11,274 bases of DNA from Alphaproteobacteria bacterium (lineage in GTDB: Bacteria > Pseudomonadota > Alphaproteobacteria > UBA6615): the NCBI GenBank assembly GCA_030831135.1, contig JAURLR010000224.1:1-11274 (forward strand), given 5' to 3'. The notes below the pieces were generated by a model. That model made no database searches. It was not told where the DNA came from and saw only the letters and a list, made by a program, of their open reading frames with translations. Positions 1 to 6,779 of this stretch are shown piece after piece (position 1 is the stretch's first letter; each line of letters starts with the position of its first letter). Both the position numbers and the translations under genes were made by a program.

Positions 1-687
1 AGGGTTGCGGCGGATCAGGGCGTCCGGGTCCCGCCGGTTCATGTTGTCTGGTTGCCCGATATTGATTGGGTGGCTGAAAACCAGGCGCGGTTTGAGCCGG
101 TGCGCGCGGGCCGGTTCCATATCCATGATTCCTATCACCTCGAGCCCGCCCCGGCGGGCGCTGTGCCGATCCTTGTCGATGCAGCGACGGCGTTCGGCAC
201 CGGTCATCACGGCACCACAAGGGGCTGTCTGGAGGCGCTGGAACAACTGGTACGCGCCAATGCGGTCAGTGCGCCGGTCCTCGATCTGGGTTGCGGCACG
301 GGTATTCTGGGGATCGCTGCGGCGAAGGCCCTGCACCTGCCGGTGATTGCCTCTGACATCGACCCGATTGCCGTGACCATGGCGCGCACCAATGTCCGCC
401 TGAACGGCGTCCTGCCCTATATACGCGTCTTTGAAAGCCGGGGCCTGGAGGCTGGGGAGCTCCGCCGCCATGCGCCATTCGGGCTGATTTTCGCCAATAT
501 CCTTGCACGCCCCCTGCAGCGGCTTGCGCCTGCGGTTACCGCAAGTCTGGCGCTCGGCGGGTCCGTGATTCTGTCGGGCCTGCTGCAAACACAGGAACAA
601 CAAGTGATGTCTGCCTACCGGTTGCAGGGCCTGTCCCTGGTGACACGCATTCATCACGATGAGTGGTCGACGCTGGTGATGCGTTAG
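1..687 (+). CDS. prmA: Ribosomal protein L11 methyltransferase PrmA, 5'-truncated by the window edge
   Basis: PrmA is a cytosolic S-adenosylmethionine-dependent enzyme that methylates ribosomal protein L11. The frame is open from base 1 to the TAG at 685-687, giving 228 visible residues. Family members are about 290 residues, so roughly the first 60 are missing and the true start lies outside the window. Visible signatures are WVAENQ near residue 22, the PrmA-specific FGTGHHGTT near residue 65, the SAM-binding motif I LDLGCGTGILG near residue 94, the acidic SDIDP at the end of the next strand, and the catalytic-region motif FANILARPL near residue 164. The last four bases overlap the stop codon of the convergent GMC gene, so no intrinsic terminator fits between them. 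Identification is firm; only the N terminus is unseen. Confidence 0.97.
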   Translation, partial: RVAADQGVRVPPVHVVWLPDIDWVAENQARFEPVRAGRFHIHDSYHLEPAPAGAVPILVDAATAFGTGHHGTTRGCLEALEQLVRANAVSAPVLDLGCGTGILGIAAAKALHLPVIASDIDPIAVTMARTNVRLNGVLPYIRVFESRGLEAGELRRHAPFGLIFANILARPLQRLAPAVTASLALGGSVILSGLLQTQEQQVMSAYRLQGLSLVTRIHHDEWSTLVMR

Positions 688-2315
688 GCCGCGGCTTTTG
701 GCGCCGATGCACGGCGATCTTCACGGATCATGTCAGCAGCTTTTTCCGCGATCATGATGATCGGGGAGTTGGTGTTGCCGCTGGTGATTGTCGGCATGAC
801 CGACCCATCCACAACGCGCAGCCCCTGAAGCCCGTGTACACGCAGCCGGTCATCGACCACCGACATTGCATCGTCACCCATCTTGGCGGTGCCGACAGGG
901 TGGAAGATCGTGGTCGCGATATCACCGGCCGCACGCGCCAGATCGTCATCGCTCTGGATGGACGGGCCGGGCTTGAACTCTTCGGGTGAAAACTGTGCCA
1001 TGGCCGGCTGGCTCACGATCCGGCGGGTCAGGCGAATGGCCTCGACCGCAACCCGGCGATCGGCCGGGGCGGACAGGTAGTTCGGTCGGATCGAGGGTTT
1101 GTCGCCCGGGGTGGGGCTCTTGATATGGACGGTGCCGCGACTCTCGGGGCGCAAATTGCAAACGCTGGCCGTAAAGGCCGGGAAGGGATGCAGCGGCTCC
1201 CCGAACTTCTCCAGCGTCAGGGGCTGGACGTGATATTGCAGGTTCGGAAACTCGAGGGACGGGTCGGACTTGGCGAAAGCGCCGAGTTGGGACGGCGCCA
1301 TGGACATGGGGCCGGACCGTTTCAACATGTACTCCAGCGCGATCCCGGCCTTGCCGAACAGGCTGTTGGCGCGCTCGTTCAGGGTCTTCACGCCGGTGAC
1401 CTTGTAGGCACATCGCACCTGCAGATGGTCCTGAAGGTTCTCTCCCACGCCCTTGAGGGCATGGTGAACCTCAATGCCGTGTTCGCGCAGGATCTCGGGA
1501 TTGCCGACCCCCGACAGTTCGAGAATTTGCGGGCTGCCGATGGAGCCTGCCGAAAGAATCAATTCGCCACCCACGGAAACCCGCGCGGGCGCGCCTTTCT
1601 GGCGCAGCGTCAAACCGGTCACGCGGGTGCCATCGAATTCGATGCGGTCGGCCTCGGCATGGGTCAGGATCGTCAGGTTGGCCCGGCCCCGGGCGGGCTT
1701 GAGGAAGCCTTTGGCCGTGCTCCAGCGCATCCCCGTACGCTGGTTCACATGGAAATATCCGCAGCCCAGATTGTCCCCGCGATTGAAGTCGTTGGTCTTG
1801 GGGATGCCTTCCTGTGCGGCGGCCTCCTGAAAGGAATCCAGCACATCCCAGGACAGGCGCTGGTTTTCCACCCGCCATTCGCCGCCTTCGGCGTGATGCT
1901 CGTCAGCAGGGACGGCTGCCTGATCCTCGGATTTCATGAAATACGGCAGGACATCGTCCCAGCCCCAGCCGGTGTTTCCAAGCTGACGCCACTGGTCATA
2001 GTCGCGCGACTGGCCGCGCATGTAGATCATGCCGTTGATCGACGAACAGCCGCCTAGGACCCGACCGCGCGGATAGTCCAGCGCCCGGCCGTTCAGCCCG
2101 TCTTCGGCCTCGGTCTTGAACAGCCAGTCCGTGCGCGGGTTGTTCATGCAGTAGAGATAGCCGACAGGCACATGGATCCAGAAGTAGTTGTCCTTCCCGC
2201 CAGCTTCGAGCAGCAGGACCGAGACATCCGGATCGGCCGACAACCGGTTGGCAAGCACGCAGCCTGCCGAACCGGCGCCGACGATCACGTAGTCGAAGGT
2301 GCCGAGATCACGCAT
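684..2315 (-). CDS. GMC-family FAD-dependent alcohol dehydrogenase/oxidase (choline dehydrogenase-like)
   Basis: This 543-residue protein is a glucose-methanol-choline oxidoreductase, a flavoenzyme family that oxidises alcohols to aldehydes or ketones. The N-terminal FAD-binding GAGSAG lies at residues 13-18 and an acidic LLLEAGG ends the second strand. The first GMC signature is PRGRVLGGCSSING at 82-95, and the second is GSIGSPQILELSGVG at 257-271. The C-terminal HPVGTAKMG supplies the expected catalytic His472, with the partner Asn in SGNTNSP near 514-516. Length is normal and there is no signal peptide, so it is probably cytosolic. It lies 17 bases downstream of the cupin gene on the same strand, and the two are probably cotranscribed. 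The ATG has no good Shine-Dalgarno, which fits translation coupled to the cupin gene. The substrate cannot be read from the sequence; annotation as choline dehydrogenase would be over-specific. Family certain, reaction unknown. Confidence 0.93.
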   Translation of the reverse strand: MRDLGTFDYVIVGAGSAGCVLANRLSADPDVSVLLLEAGGKDNYFWIHVPVGYLYCMNNPRTDWLFKTEAEDGLNGRALDYPRGRVLGGCSSINGMIYMRGQSRDYDQWRQLGNTGWGWDDVLPYFMKSEDQAAVPADEHHAEGGEWRVENQRLSWDVLDSFQEAAAQEGIPKTNDFNRGDNLGCGYFHVNQRTGMRWSTAKGFLKPARGRANLTILTHAEADRIEFDGTRVTGLTLRQKGAPARVSVGGELILSAGSIGSPQILELSGVGNPEILREHGIEVHHALKGVGENLQDHLQVRCAYKVTGVKTLNERANSLFGKAGIALEYMLKRSGPMSMAPSQLGAFAKSDPSLEFPNLQYHVQPLTLEKFGEPLHPFPAFTASVCNLRPESRGTVHIKSPTPGDKPSIRPNYLSAPADRRVAVEAIRLTRRIVSQPAMAQFSPEEFKPGPSIQSDDDLARAAGDIATTIFHPVGTAKMGDDAMSVVDDRLRVHGLQGLRVVDGSVMPTITSGNTNSPIIMIAEKAADMIREDRRASAPKAAA

Positions 2316-2332
2316 CGGGTCGATGGCGCGGC

Positions 2333-2893
2333 CTATTCGGCCGCAACCTCGATGAGCAACCCGTTGTCATCGACGGTGAGCCCGGTTTCACGTGCGGCTT
2401 CGATCACCGAAGGATGCCAGTGAACCTTGCCGGTATCCGGCCCGCCCACAATGAAATGCAGGGTTGCGGGCGTATCGCCGACATTTCGGAAACCCCGATA
2501 TATCCCGATGGGAACGGAGACCGTATCGCCGGCCTCGAGGAACACTTCGTGCTCTTCCTCGCCGTCACGCCAGAAGATCGCCCATTTGCCATCGAGTGGC
2601 ATGAAGACTTCTTCGGTCTCATGCCAGTGCAGCGCGGCACCACAGCCAGGCTGGCATTTGGCAAATCCGTTGGCAAAGCCATGCGCCGGGCCGATCTTCG
2701 GTGCCAGATCAGGGTCATCCTCGTTTTCGGTCACGCCGAGGCCGAGCAGATTGATCATCTCGCGCTCGTGGCCGGGGATGCGTTGATCCATGAAGCACAG
2801 ATCGCTGCCCTTGAGTTCCTTGAAGCGTGCCACGCGCGTTTCCATTTCCGCGATGCTGACGCTGGGACCGGGCGGGGGGTTCTCTCGTGTCAT
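2333..2893 (-). CDS. Small single-domain cupin protein
   Basis: A 186-residue cupin-fold protein. Cupin motif 1 matches the family pattern G(X)5HXH(X)3E(X)6G exactly at about residues 84-101, with likely metal ligands His89, His91 and Glu95. Motif 2 is GDTVSVPIGIYRGFRN at 122-137, where the usual metal-binding His is replaced by Arg133. The protein may therefore bind metal with only three protein ligands, or act as a binding or sensing protein instead of a dioxygenase. I chose the ATG at 2893 because GGAGAG sits 7 bases upstream; the in-frame ATG at 2929 would add 12 unconserved-looking residues and would swallow an inverted repeat. It is the first gene of a unit with the downstream GMC dehydrogenase and is divergent from the aminopeptidase. 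It is too short for a two-domain gentisate dioxygenase. The specific function is not recognised. Confidence 0.85.
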   Translation of the reverse strand: MTRENPPPGPSVSIAEMETRVARFKELKGSDLCFMDQRIPGHEREMINLLGLGVTENEDDPDLAPKIGPAHGFANGFAKCQPGCGAALHWHETEEVFMPLDGKWAIFWRDGEEEHEVFLEAGDTVSVPIGIYRGFRNVGDTPATLHFIVGGPDTGKVHWHPSVIEAARETGLTVDDNGLLIEVAAE

Positions 2894-2900
2894 TCGGTTT

Positions 2901-2906
2901 CTCTCC
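2901..2906 (-). promoter_or_regulatory. Ribosome binding site of the cupin gene
   Basis: GGAGAG on the minus strand, 7 bases ahead of the ATG at 2893. It decides the cupin start in favour of 2893 over the in-frame upstream ATG at 2929, which has no comparable site. Confidence 0.7.
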
Positions 2907-2911
2907 ATTGA

Positions 2912-2929
2912 TTGCATCTCATGGTGCAA
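2912..2929. promoter_or_regulatory. Inverted repeat in the cupin/aminopeptidase divergent gap, candidate operator
   Basis: TTGCA (2912-2916) and TGCAA (2925-2929) form a perfect 5-bp inverted repeat around an 8-base spacer, in the 107-bp gap between two divergent genes. It lies 19 bases upstream of the chosen cupin start. The geometry of about 13 bp between arm starts suits a dimeric regulator, but no regulator gene adjoins it and arms this short can arise by chance. No convincing promoter hexamers were recognised here. Confidence 0.3.
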
Positions 2930-3000
2930 ATTCAGTGTTGTTACCTTAGCGGCAGATCGACCGATTGTCTTGTGGAAGGACGTCGCGTAGCTTCGGGTTC

Positions 3001-4800
3001 ATGCGTGATTCATCCCCGTCCGAACGCCTTGCCGCACTCCGCAACGTCCTTGCTGAACAGGGACTCGACGGGTTTGTCGTGCCCCATGCTGATGCCCATC
3101 AGAACGAGTTTCTGCCTGCCGATGCCGAACGGCTTGCGTGGCTGACCGGCTTCCATGGGTCGGCAGGAACCGCAGTGGTGCTCACCGAACAGGCCGCGAT
3201 CTTTGTGGATGGACGCTACACGCTTCAGGTGCGCGATCAGGTTGATGGCGCATTGTACGGTTACCATCATCTGGTTGAGGAACCGGTCGCCGACTGGCTG
3301 GGCAAAACCCTTTCAAACGGCGCGAAACTGGGTTTCGATCCCTGGCTTCACACGCAAACCCAGCGTGAACGTCTTGAACGCGGCGTATCAAGCGCCGGCG
3401 CGGAGCTTTTACCCGTCGCGATGAACCCGGTGGATGCGATCTGGGAGAACCGTCCGCCACCGCCCAAGGCACCGGTCGTACCCCATGAATTACGTTTTGC
3501 CGGACGCAGCAGCGTGGACAAGCGGGCCGATCTTTCAGCCTCGCTGGGTCACAATGGTCTTGATGCTGTCGTGCTGACCCAGCCGGATTCGATCGCGTGG
3601 CTGCTCAATGTGCGCGGCAGCGATGTAGACCACACACCCTTGCCGCTGAGTTTTGCCATCGTCCATGCCGAGGGCAATCTGGACTGGTTCGTTGCGCCGG
3701 AGAAATTGTCCGATACACTGCTTGCGCATCTGGGGGCAGATGTTGCGATCCGCACGCCAGACGGGTTGGCCGCCGCGCTGGATGCGCTGGCGGGCAAGCG
3801 TGTCTGGGCGTGTCCTGATACCGCTGCCTCATGGTTTTTTGATCGGCTGGCTGAAGCCAAAGCGAATGTTGCGCGCGGGGTAGACCCTGTCACCCTTCCC
3901 AAGGCAATCAAGAACGATACCGAACTGGCAGGCACGCGCGCCGCACACAGACGTGACGGCGCGGCGCTGGTGCAGTTCCTGCACTGGCTGTCCGAGGCAG
4001 CACCGGGTGAAGCTGTCGATGAACTGACGGTAGCCGCACAACTCGCCACCTTTCGGGCACCCGGAGAGCATTTTCGAGATTTGAGCTTTGGCACGATCTC
4101 GGGCGCGGGGCCGAACGGGGCGATCGTGCATTATCGCGTGACGCCGGAGACCAATCGTTTGCTGGGAGACGGCGAACTCTATCTGGTTGATTCCGGTGCG
4201 CAGTATCTCGACGGCACCACGGATGTGACCCGCACGGTTGCGGTTGGAACGCCGAGTGCGGAGATGCGGGACCGGTTCACCCGGGTGCTGAAAGGCCACA
4301 TTGCGCTGGCCACCCTGCGGTTTCCCGAGGGGACCAGCGGATCACAGATCGACGCGCTGGCGCGACAGGCCTTGTGGCAGGCCGGTCTCGACTACGACCA
4401 CGGCACCGGACACGGGGTTGGCAGCTATCTTGGCGTTCACGAAGGACCCCAGCGTATCTCGAAGGTCGGGTCCGGGACGGCGCTGCAACCGGGCATGATC
4501 ATTTCCAACGAGCCCGGATACTACAAGACCGGCGCTTATGGGATCCGGATCGAAAATCTCGTGGCGGTCACGCCTCCTGCCGACATACCGGGCGGCGAGC
4601 GTCCCATGCAGGGGTTTGAAACCCTGACCCTCGCGCCAATCGACCGAAGCCTCATTGATGTCAGCCTGCTGACCACAGATGAGCGCATCTGGCTGGACGG
4701 GTATCACGCATGTGTACGGGGCGAAATCGGTGCGCTGGTCGAAGGACCCGCGCGGGACTGGCTCCATGCGGTGACCGAACCGCTCGATCCGGCGCAGTAG
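3001..4800 (+). CDS. Aminopeptidase P family protein (Xaa-Pro aminopeptidase, peptidase M24B)
   Basis: A cytosolic dinuclear-metal peptidase that removes an N-terminal residue preceding proline. At 599 residues it is the long three-domain form: two creatinase-like N-terminal domains (roughly 1-150 and 160-305), then the pita-bread catalytic domain from about 310. All five metal ligands of the family are visible: Asp397 in LVDSGAQY, Asp408 in DGTTDVTRT, His471 in GTGHGVG, Glu504 in SNEPGYY and Glu518 in IRIENL. Accessory His377 (IVHYR) and His480 (GVHEG) are also present. I chose the ATG at 3001 because the sequence after it, SSPSERLAALRNVL, begins the first domain normally; an upstream TTG at 2965 would add 12 odd residues. 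Neither start has a good Shine-Dalgarno. It ends 4 bases before the stop of the convergent LysR gene. Probably a housekeeping gene. Confidence 0.95.
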   Translation: MRDSSPSERLAALRNVLAEQGLDGFVVPHADAHQNEFLPADAERLAWLTGFHGSAGTAVVLTEQAAIFVDGRYTLQVRDQVDGALYGYHHLVEEPVADWLGKTLSNGAKLGFDPWLHTQTQRERLERGVSSAGAELLPVAMNPVDAIWENRPPPPKAPVVPHELRFAGRSSVDKRADLSASLGHNGLDAVVLTQPDSIAWLLNVRGSDVDHTPLPLSFAIVHAEGNLDWFVAPEKLSDTLLAHLGADVAIRTPDGLAAALDALAGKRVWACPDTAASWFFDRLAEAKANVARGVDPVTLPKAIKNDTELAGTRAAHRRDGAALVQFLHWLSEAAPGEAVDELTVAAQLATFRAPGEHFRDLSFGTISGAGPNGAIVHYRVTPETNRLLGDGELYLVDSGAQYLDGTTDVTRTVAVGTPSAEMRDRFTRVLKGHIALATLRFPEGTSGSQIDALARQALWQAGLDYDHGTGHGVGSYLGVHEGPQRISKVGSGTALQPGMIISNEPGYYKTGAYGIRIENLVAVTPPADIPGGERPMQGFETLTLAPIDRSLIDVSLLTTDERIWLDGYHACVRGEIGALVEGPARDWLHAVTEPLDPAQ

Positions 4801-4809
4801 AGTCTCAGC
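4799..4809. repeat. Left copy of an 11-bp direct repeat flanking the LysR-BKACE module
   Basis: AGAGTCTCAGC, identical to the copy at 8345-8355. Allowing one mismatch the match grows to 13 of 14 bases (4796-4809 against 8342-8355). It spans the last two bases of the aminopeptidase TAG and the LysR stop codon. The two copies bracket the entire LysR/BKACE/monooxygenase/thioesterase module. Chance 11-mer pairs are expected in a window of this size; what stands out is the position of both copies. Confidence 0.6.
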
Positions 4810-5743
4810 TGGTTGGGCTGTCCGGCCCGGCAAGGACGGCGTGGGGCCAGTCGCCTTCCGTGATCTGCGTGGTCACGAAATTGCGTAACGCCGTCACAAT
4901 GCGCTGAACCGTCACCGTATGAACCCGGGTCCGGTTCACACAGAGCGACCATGTCAGGTCAACACCCTTGATGGGCACAGCGGTCAGGGAACTGTCATCG
5001 GCCAGTCGTGCATGGATCGCGGAATAGGGCATGACTGTGTGCCCCAGCCCCTGACGTGTAAGTTCCAGACAGAGGGAGAGGGTTTCGGCCTCGATATGGC
5101 GACGAAACACGCCGCCGGAGCGGGTGATCGCCCCCTCGATCTCGGCCCGGATCATGTTCGGGCGGCCCGGCAGGATCAGTTCGATATGTCGCAGCTCTTC
5201 CGGGGAGATGTCGCCTGCCGGACCCGGTGTGTCTGATGGCGGTCCGACGAGCATGAGGTGTTCGCGGACCAGAGGCTTGGTGTCGAAGCTCTCGGGGGAT
5301 CGTTCGGCAGACGTCATGATGCCGATATCGACAGAGCCGTTCTCCATCAGTGTGCGGATCGAGTTGTTGATTCCCTCGTGCAGCCGCAGATTGACTTTTG
5401 GGTGGTCCCGCACGATTTGCGCCACAAAGGGGACCGTCACGATGTGCTGAAGTGCCGATGGCATGCCCAGGGCAACCTGAGTCACGGCTTCACGGCCGAT
5501 CTCGTCTCGCAGAAGGTCAAGCTGGCGCAGGATCGGCCGGGCCCGCTCTGCGAGGCGCTCGCCGGCATCCGTGGTGCGCACGCCGCGGCTGGTCCGGGTC
5601 AGGAGCGGTGCGCCCACATCCCGCTCCAGCAGTGAGAGCCAGCGCGACAGGGAGGGTTGTGACAGGCCGAGTTCGGCGGCCGCCCGGTTGATGCTGCCAA
5701 GCTCGGTGACGCGCAGGAAATAGTCGAGAATCTTCGGGTCCAT
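4805..5743 (-). CDS. LysR-type transcriptional regulator, likely controls the divergent BKACE operon
   Basis: A 312-residue LysR-type regulator of normal length. The winged helix-turn-helix is at the N terminus: DYFLRVTELGSINRAAAELG followed by the recognition-helix segment LSQPSLSRWLSLLE, then the typical GAPLLTRTSRGVRTTDAG wing at about 44-61. The rest is the periplasmic-binding-protein-like effector domain that senses a small molecule. It is transcribed away from the BKACE operon across a 117-bp gap holding two inverted repeats, the standard arrangement for a LysR protein that activates its neighbour in response to a pathway substrate or intermediate. The ATG at 5743 is chosen because LysR proteins start right at the helix-turn-helix; the Shine-Dalgarno is weak. 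The gene ends 4 bases from the convergent aminopeptidase. The effector is unknown, presumably related to the operon's substrate. Confidence 0.95.
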   Translation of the reverse strand: MDPKILDYFLRVTELGSINRAAAELGLSQPSLSRWLSLLERDVGAPLLTRTSRGVRTTDAGERLAERARPILRQLDLLRDEIGREAVTQVALGMPSALQHIVTVPFVAQIVRDHPKVNLRLHEGINNSIRTLMENGSVDIGIMTSAERSPESFDTKPLVREHLMLVGPPSDTPGPAGDISPEELRHIELILPGRPNMIRAEIEGAITRSGGVFRRHIEAETLSLCLELTRQGLGHTVMPYSAIHARLADDSSLTAVPIKGVDLTWSLCVNRTRVHTVTVQRIVTALRNFVTTQITEGDWPHAVLAGPDSPTS

Positions 5744-5761
5744 GTCGCGGCTTTGTCTCGA

Positions 5762-5777
5762 TATTCACAGATGAATA
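5762..5777. promoter_or_regulatory. Inverted repeat, candidate LysR binding site near the regulator start
   Basis: TATTCA (5762-5767) and TGAATA (5772-5777) form a perfect 6-bp inverted repeat around the 4-base spacer CAGA. It lies 18 bases upstream of the LysR ATG, in a strongly AT-rich stretch (5761-5800 is about 28% GC by hand count, against clearly GC-rich flanking genes). It also contains a T-N11-A pair typical of LysR boxes (T5765, A5777). The position fits an autoregulatory recognition site. Role is inferred. Confidence 0.5.
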
Positions 5778-5797
5778 ACCAATATAGCGAAAATGTC

Positions 5798-5817
5798 ATT
5801 CTGAGTAACGGCAGAAT
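5798..5817. promoter_or_regulatory. Second inverted repeat, candidate activation site for the BKACE operon
   Basis: ATTCTG (5798-5803) and CAGAAT (5812-5817) form a perfect 6-bp inverted repeat around an 8-base spacer. Its centre is 38 bp from the centre of the first dyad, roughly the spacing between recognition and activation sites of LysR-regulated promoters. It lies 43 bases before the BKACE start, so it could overlap or adjoin the operon promoter. No confident -35/-10 pair was recognised. Confidence 0.45.
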
Positions 5818-5846
5818 ACGGTAGAAACGAAATAACGAATGCCAAT

Positions 5847-5853
5847 GGGAGGA
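5847..5853 (+). promoter_or_regulatory. Strong ribosome binding site of the BKACE gene
   Basis: GGGAGGA lies 7 bases ahead of the ATG at 5861. It is the best Shine-Dalgarno in the window and fixes the start. It suggests this enzyme is made in quantity once the operon is induced. Confidence 0.85.
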
Positions 5854-5860
5854 AAACAGC

Positions 5861-6754
5861 ATGGCCGAGCGCAAAGTCATCGTCACCATCGCGCCGACGG
5901 GCGGAATGGCGAGCAAGAAGCAGAACCCCAATATCCCGACCCAGCCCGAAGAGATCGCAGAGGATGTTTACCGCTGCTATGAGGCGGGCGCATCTGTCGT
6001 GGCCGTGCATGCACGTCGACCGGATGACGAGGCAACCTGCAACCCGGCCATCTATCGCGACATCAACGAACGCATCCGTGCCAAGTGCGACATCATCATC
6101 AACAACTCGACCGGTGGTGGCATCAACGGCGACATGCTCAAGGAGTCGACCGACGGTTTCCTAGAGATTTCCTGGCAAGAGCGCCTGAAGGGCCTGGAGG
6201 CCGGTGCCGAGATGTGCACCCTCGACCCGACGACCATCGTTGCAAATTTCGAGGGCCGTGAAATCCTGATGAACACATCGCCCGAGCGATGTCGGGAACT
6301 GGCCGGGAAGATGCAGGACAAGGGTATCAAGCCGGAATGGGAGGTGTTCAGTCCGACCCATCTTCTGCAGGACGTCAACCGTCTGCTGGCAGCCGGCCTC
6401 GACAAGCCGCCCTATTTCATCAATTTCGTGCTCGGCGCAGACCGTGGTTTTCAGGGCGCGATGCCCTACTCGCCCAAGATCCTTCAGGACATGGTCGACC
6501 TGATGCCCGAGGGTGCAAACTTCAATGTCAGTGCCATCGGTCCCGCACAGCTCAACGCGGCGCTGCAATCGCTGCTGCTTGGGGGGCATGTTCGTGTCGG
6601 GCTGGAGGACAACCTCTATTACGAACGCGGTGTGCTGGCCAACAATGTGCAGCTTGTCGAACGTATCGTGCGGATCATCCGGGAACTCGGCATGGAACCG
6701 GCAACCCCGACCGAGGCACGCGAGATCATGGGCCTGAAGCCGCTCGCAGCCTAG
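5861..6754 (+). CDS. Beta-keto acid cleavage enzyme (BKACE/DUF849, 3-keto-5-aminohexanoate cleavage family)
   Basis: BKACE enzymes are TIM barrels that react a beta-keto acid with acetyl-CoA to give acetoacetate and a new acyl-CoA. Family members serve lysine fermentation (Kce) and carnitine breakdown. This protein has 297 residues, a normal length. Visible signatures are [11 protein letters not shown] at 26-36, STGGG at 83-87, KPEWEVFS at 157-164, [13 protein letters not shown] at 188-200 and HVRVGLEDN at 243-251. The last contains Arg245, Glu249 and Asp250, matching Arg226, Glu230 and Asp231 of characterised Kce. The odd point is the zinc motif: the family has HxHxR, but here it reads AVHAR, so Ala48 replaces the first zinc-binding His while His50 remains. 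It is the first gene of the operon, 25 bases before the monooxygenase. Family is certain; the substrate is unknown and the metal site needs caution. Confidence 0.9.
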   Translation: MAERKVIVTIAPTGGMASKKQNPNIPTQPEEIAEDVYRCYEAGASVVAVHARRPDDEATCNPAIYRDINERIRAKCDIIINNSTGGGINGDMLKESTDGFLEISWQERLKGLEAGAEMCTLDPTTIVANFEGREILMNTSPERCRELAGKMQDKGIKPEWEVFSPTHLLQDVNRLLAAGLDKPPYFINFVLGADRGFQGAMPYSPKILQDMVDLMPEGANFNVSAIGPAQLNAALQSLLLGGHVRVGLEDNLYYERGVLANNVQLVERIVRIIRELGMEPATPTEAREIMGLKPLAA

Positions 6755-6767
6755 ACACTGACGCACT

Positions 6768-6771
6768 GGAG
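6768..6771 (+). promoter_or_regulatory. Ribosome binding site of the FAD monooxygenase gene
   Basis: GGAG lies 8 bases before the ATG at 6780, within the 25-base gap after the BKACE stop. It supports the chosen start and an operon reading without a promoter in the gap. Confidence 0.6.
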
Positions 6772-6779
6772 TATGTGAT

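Noticed and set aside
1125..2057. A 310-codon open frame on the plus strand opposite the GMC gene
   Set aside because: Antisense shadow of the GMC dehydrogenase, with low-information composition.
684..2315. Choline dehydrogenase (betA) as a specific name for the GMC gene
   Set aside because: GMC proteins are often labelled this way by similarity alone. No betaine aldehyde dehydrogenase, betI or choline transporter is in the window.
2333..2893. Gentisate 1,2-dioxygenase, which would follow a salicylyl-CoA to gentisate route
   Set aside because: That enzyme is a bicupin of about 340 residues. This protein has one cupin domain, lacks the motif 2 His and belongs to a separate transcription unit.
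2933..2960. Possible right end of an insertion matching the prmA stop region (TTAG at 684-687 and 2946-2949)
   Set aside because: Only four bases are shared cleanly, which is expected by chance. It is not comparable to the 11-bp repeat around the other module.
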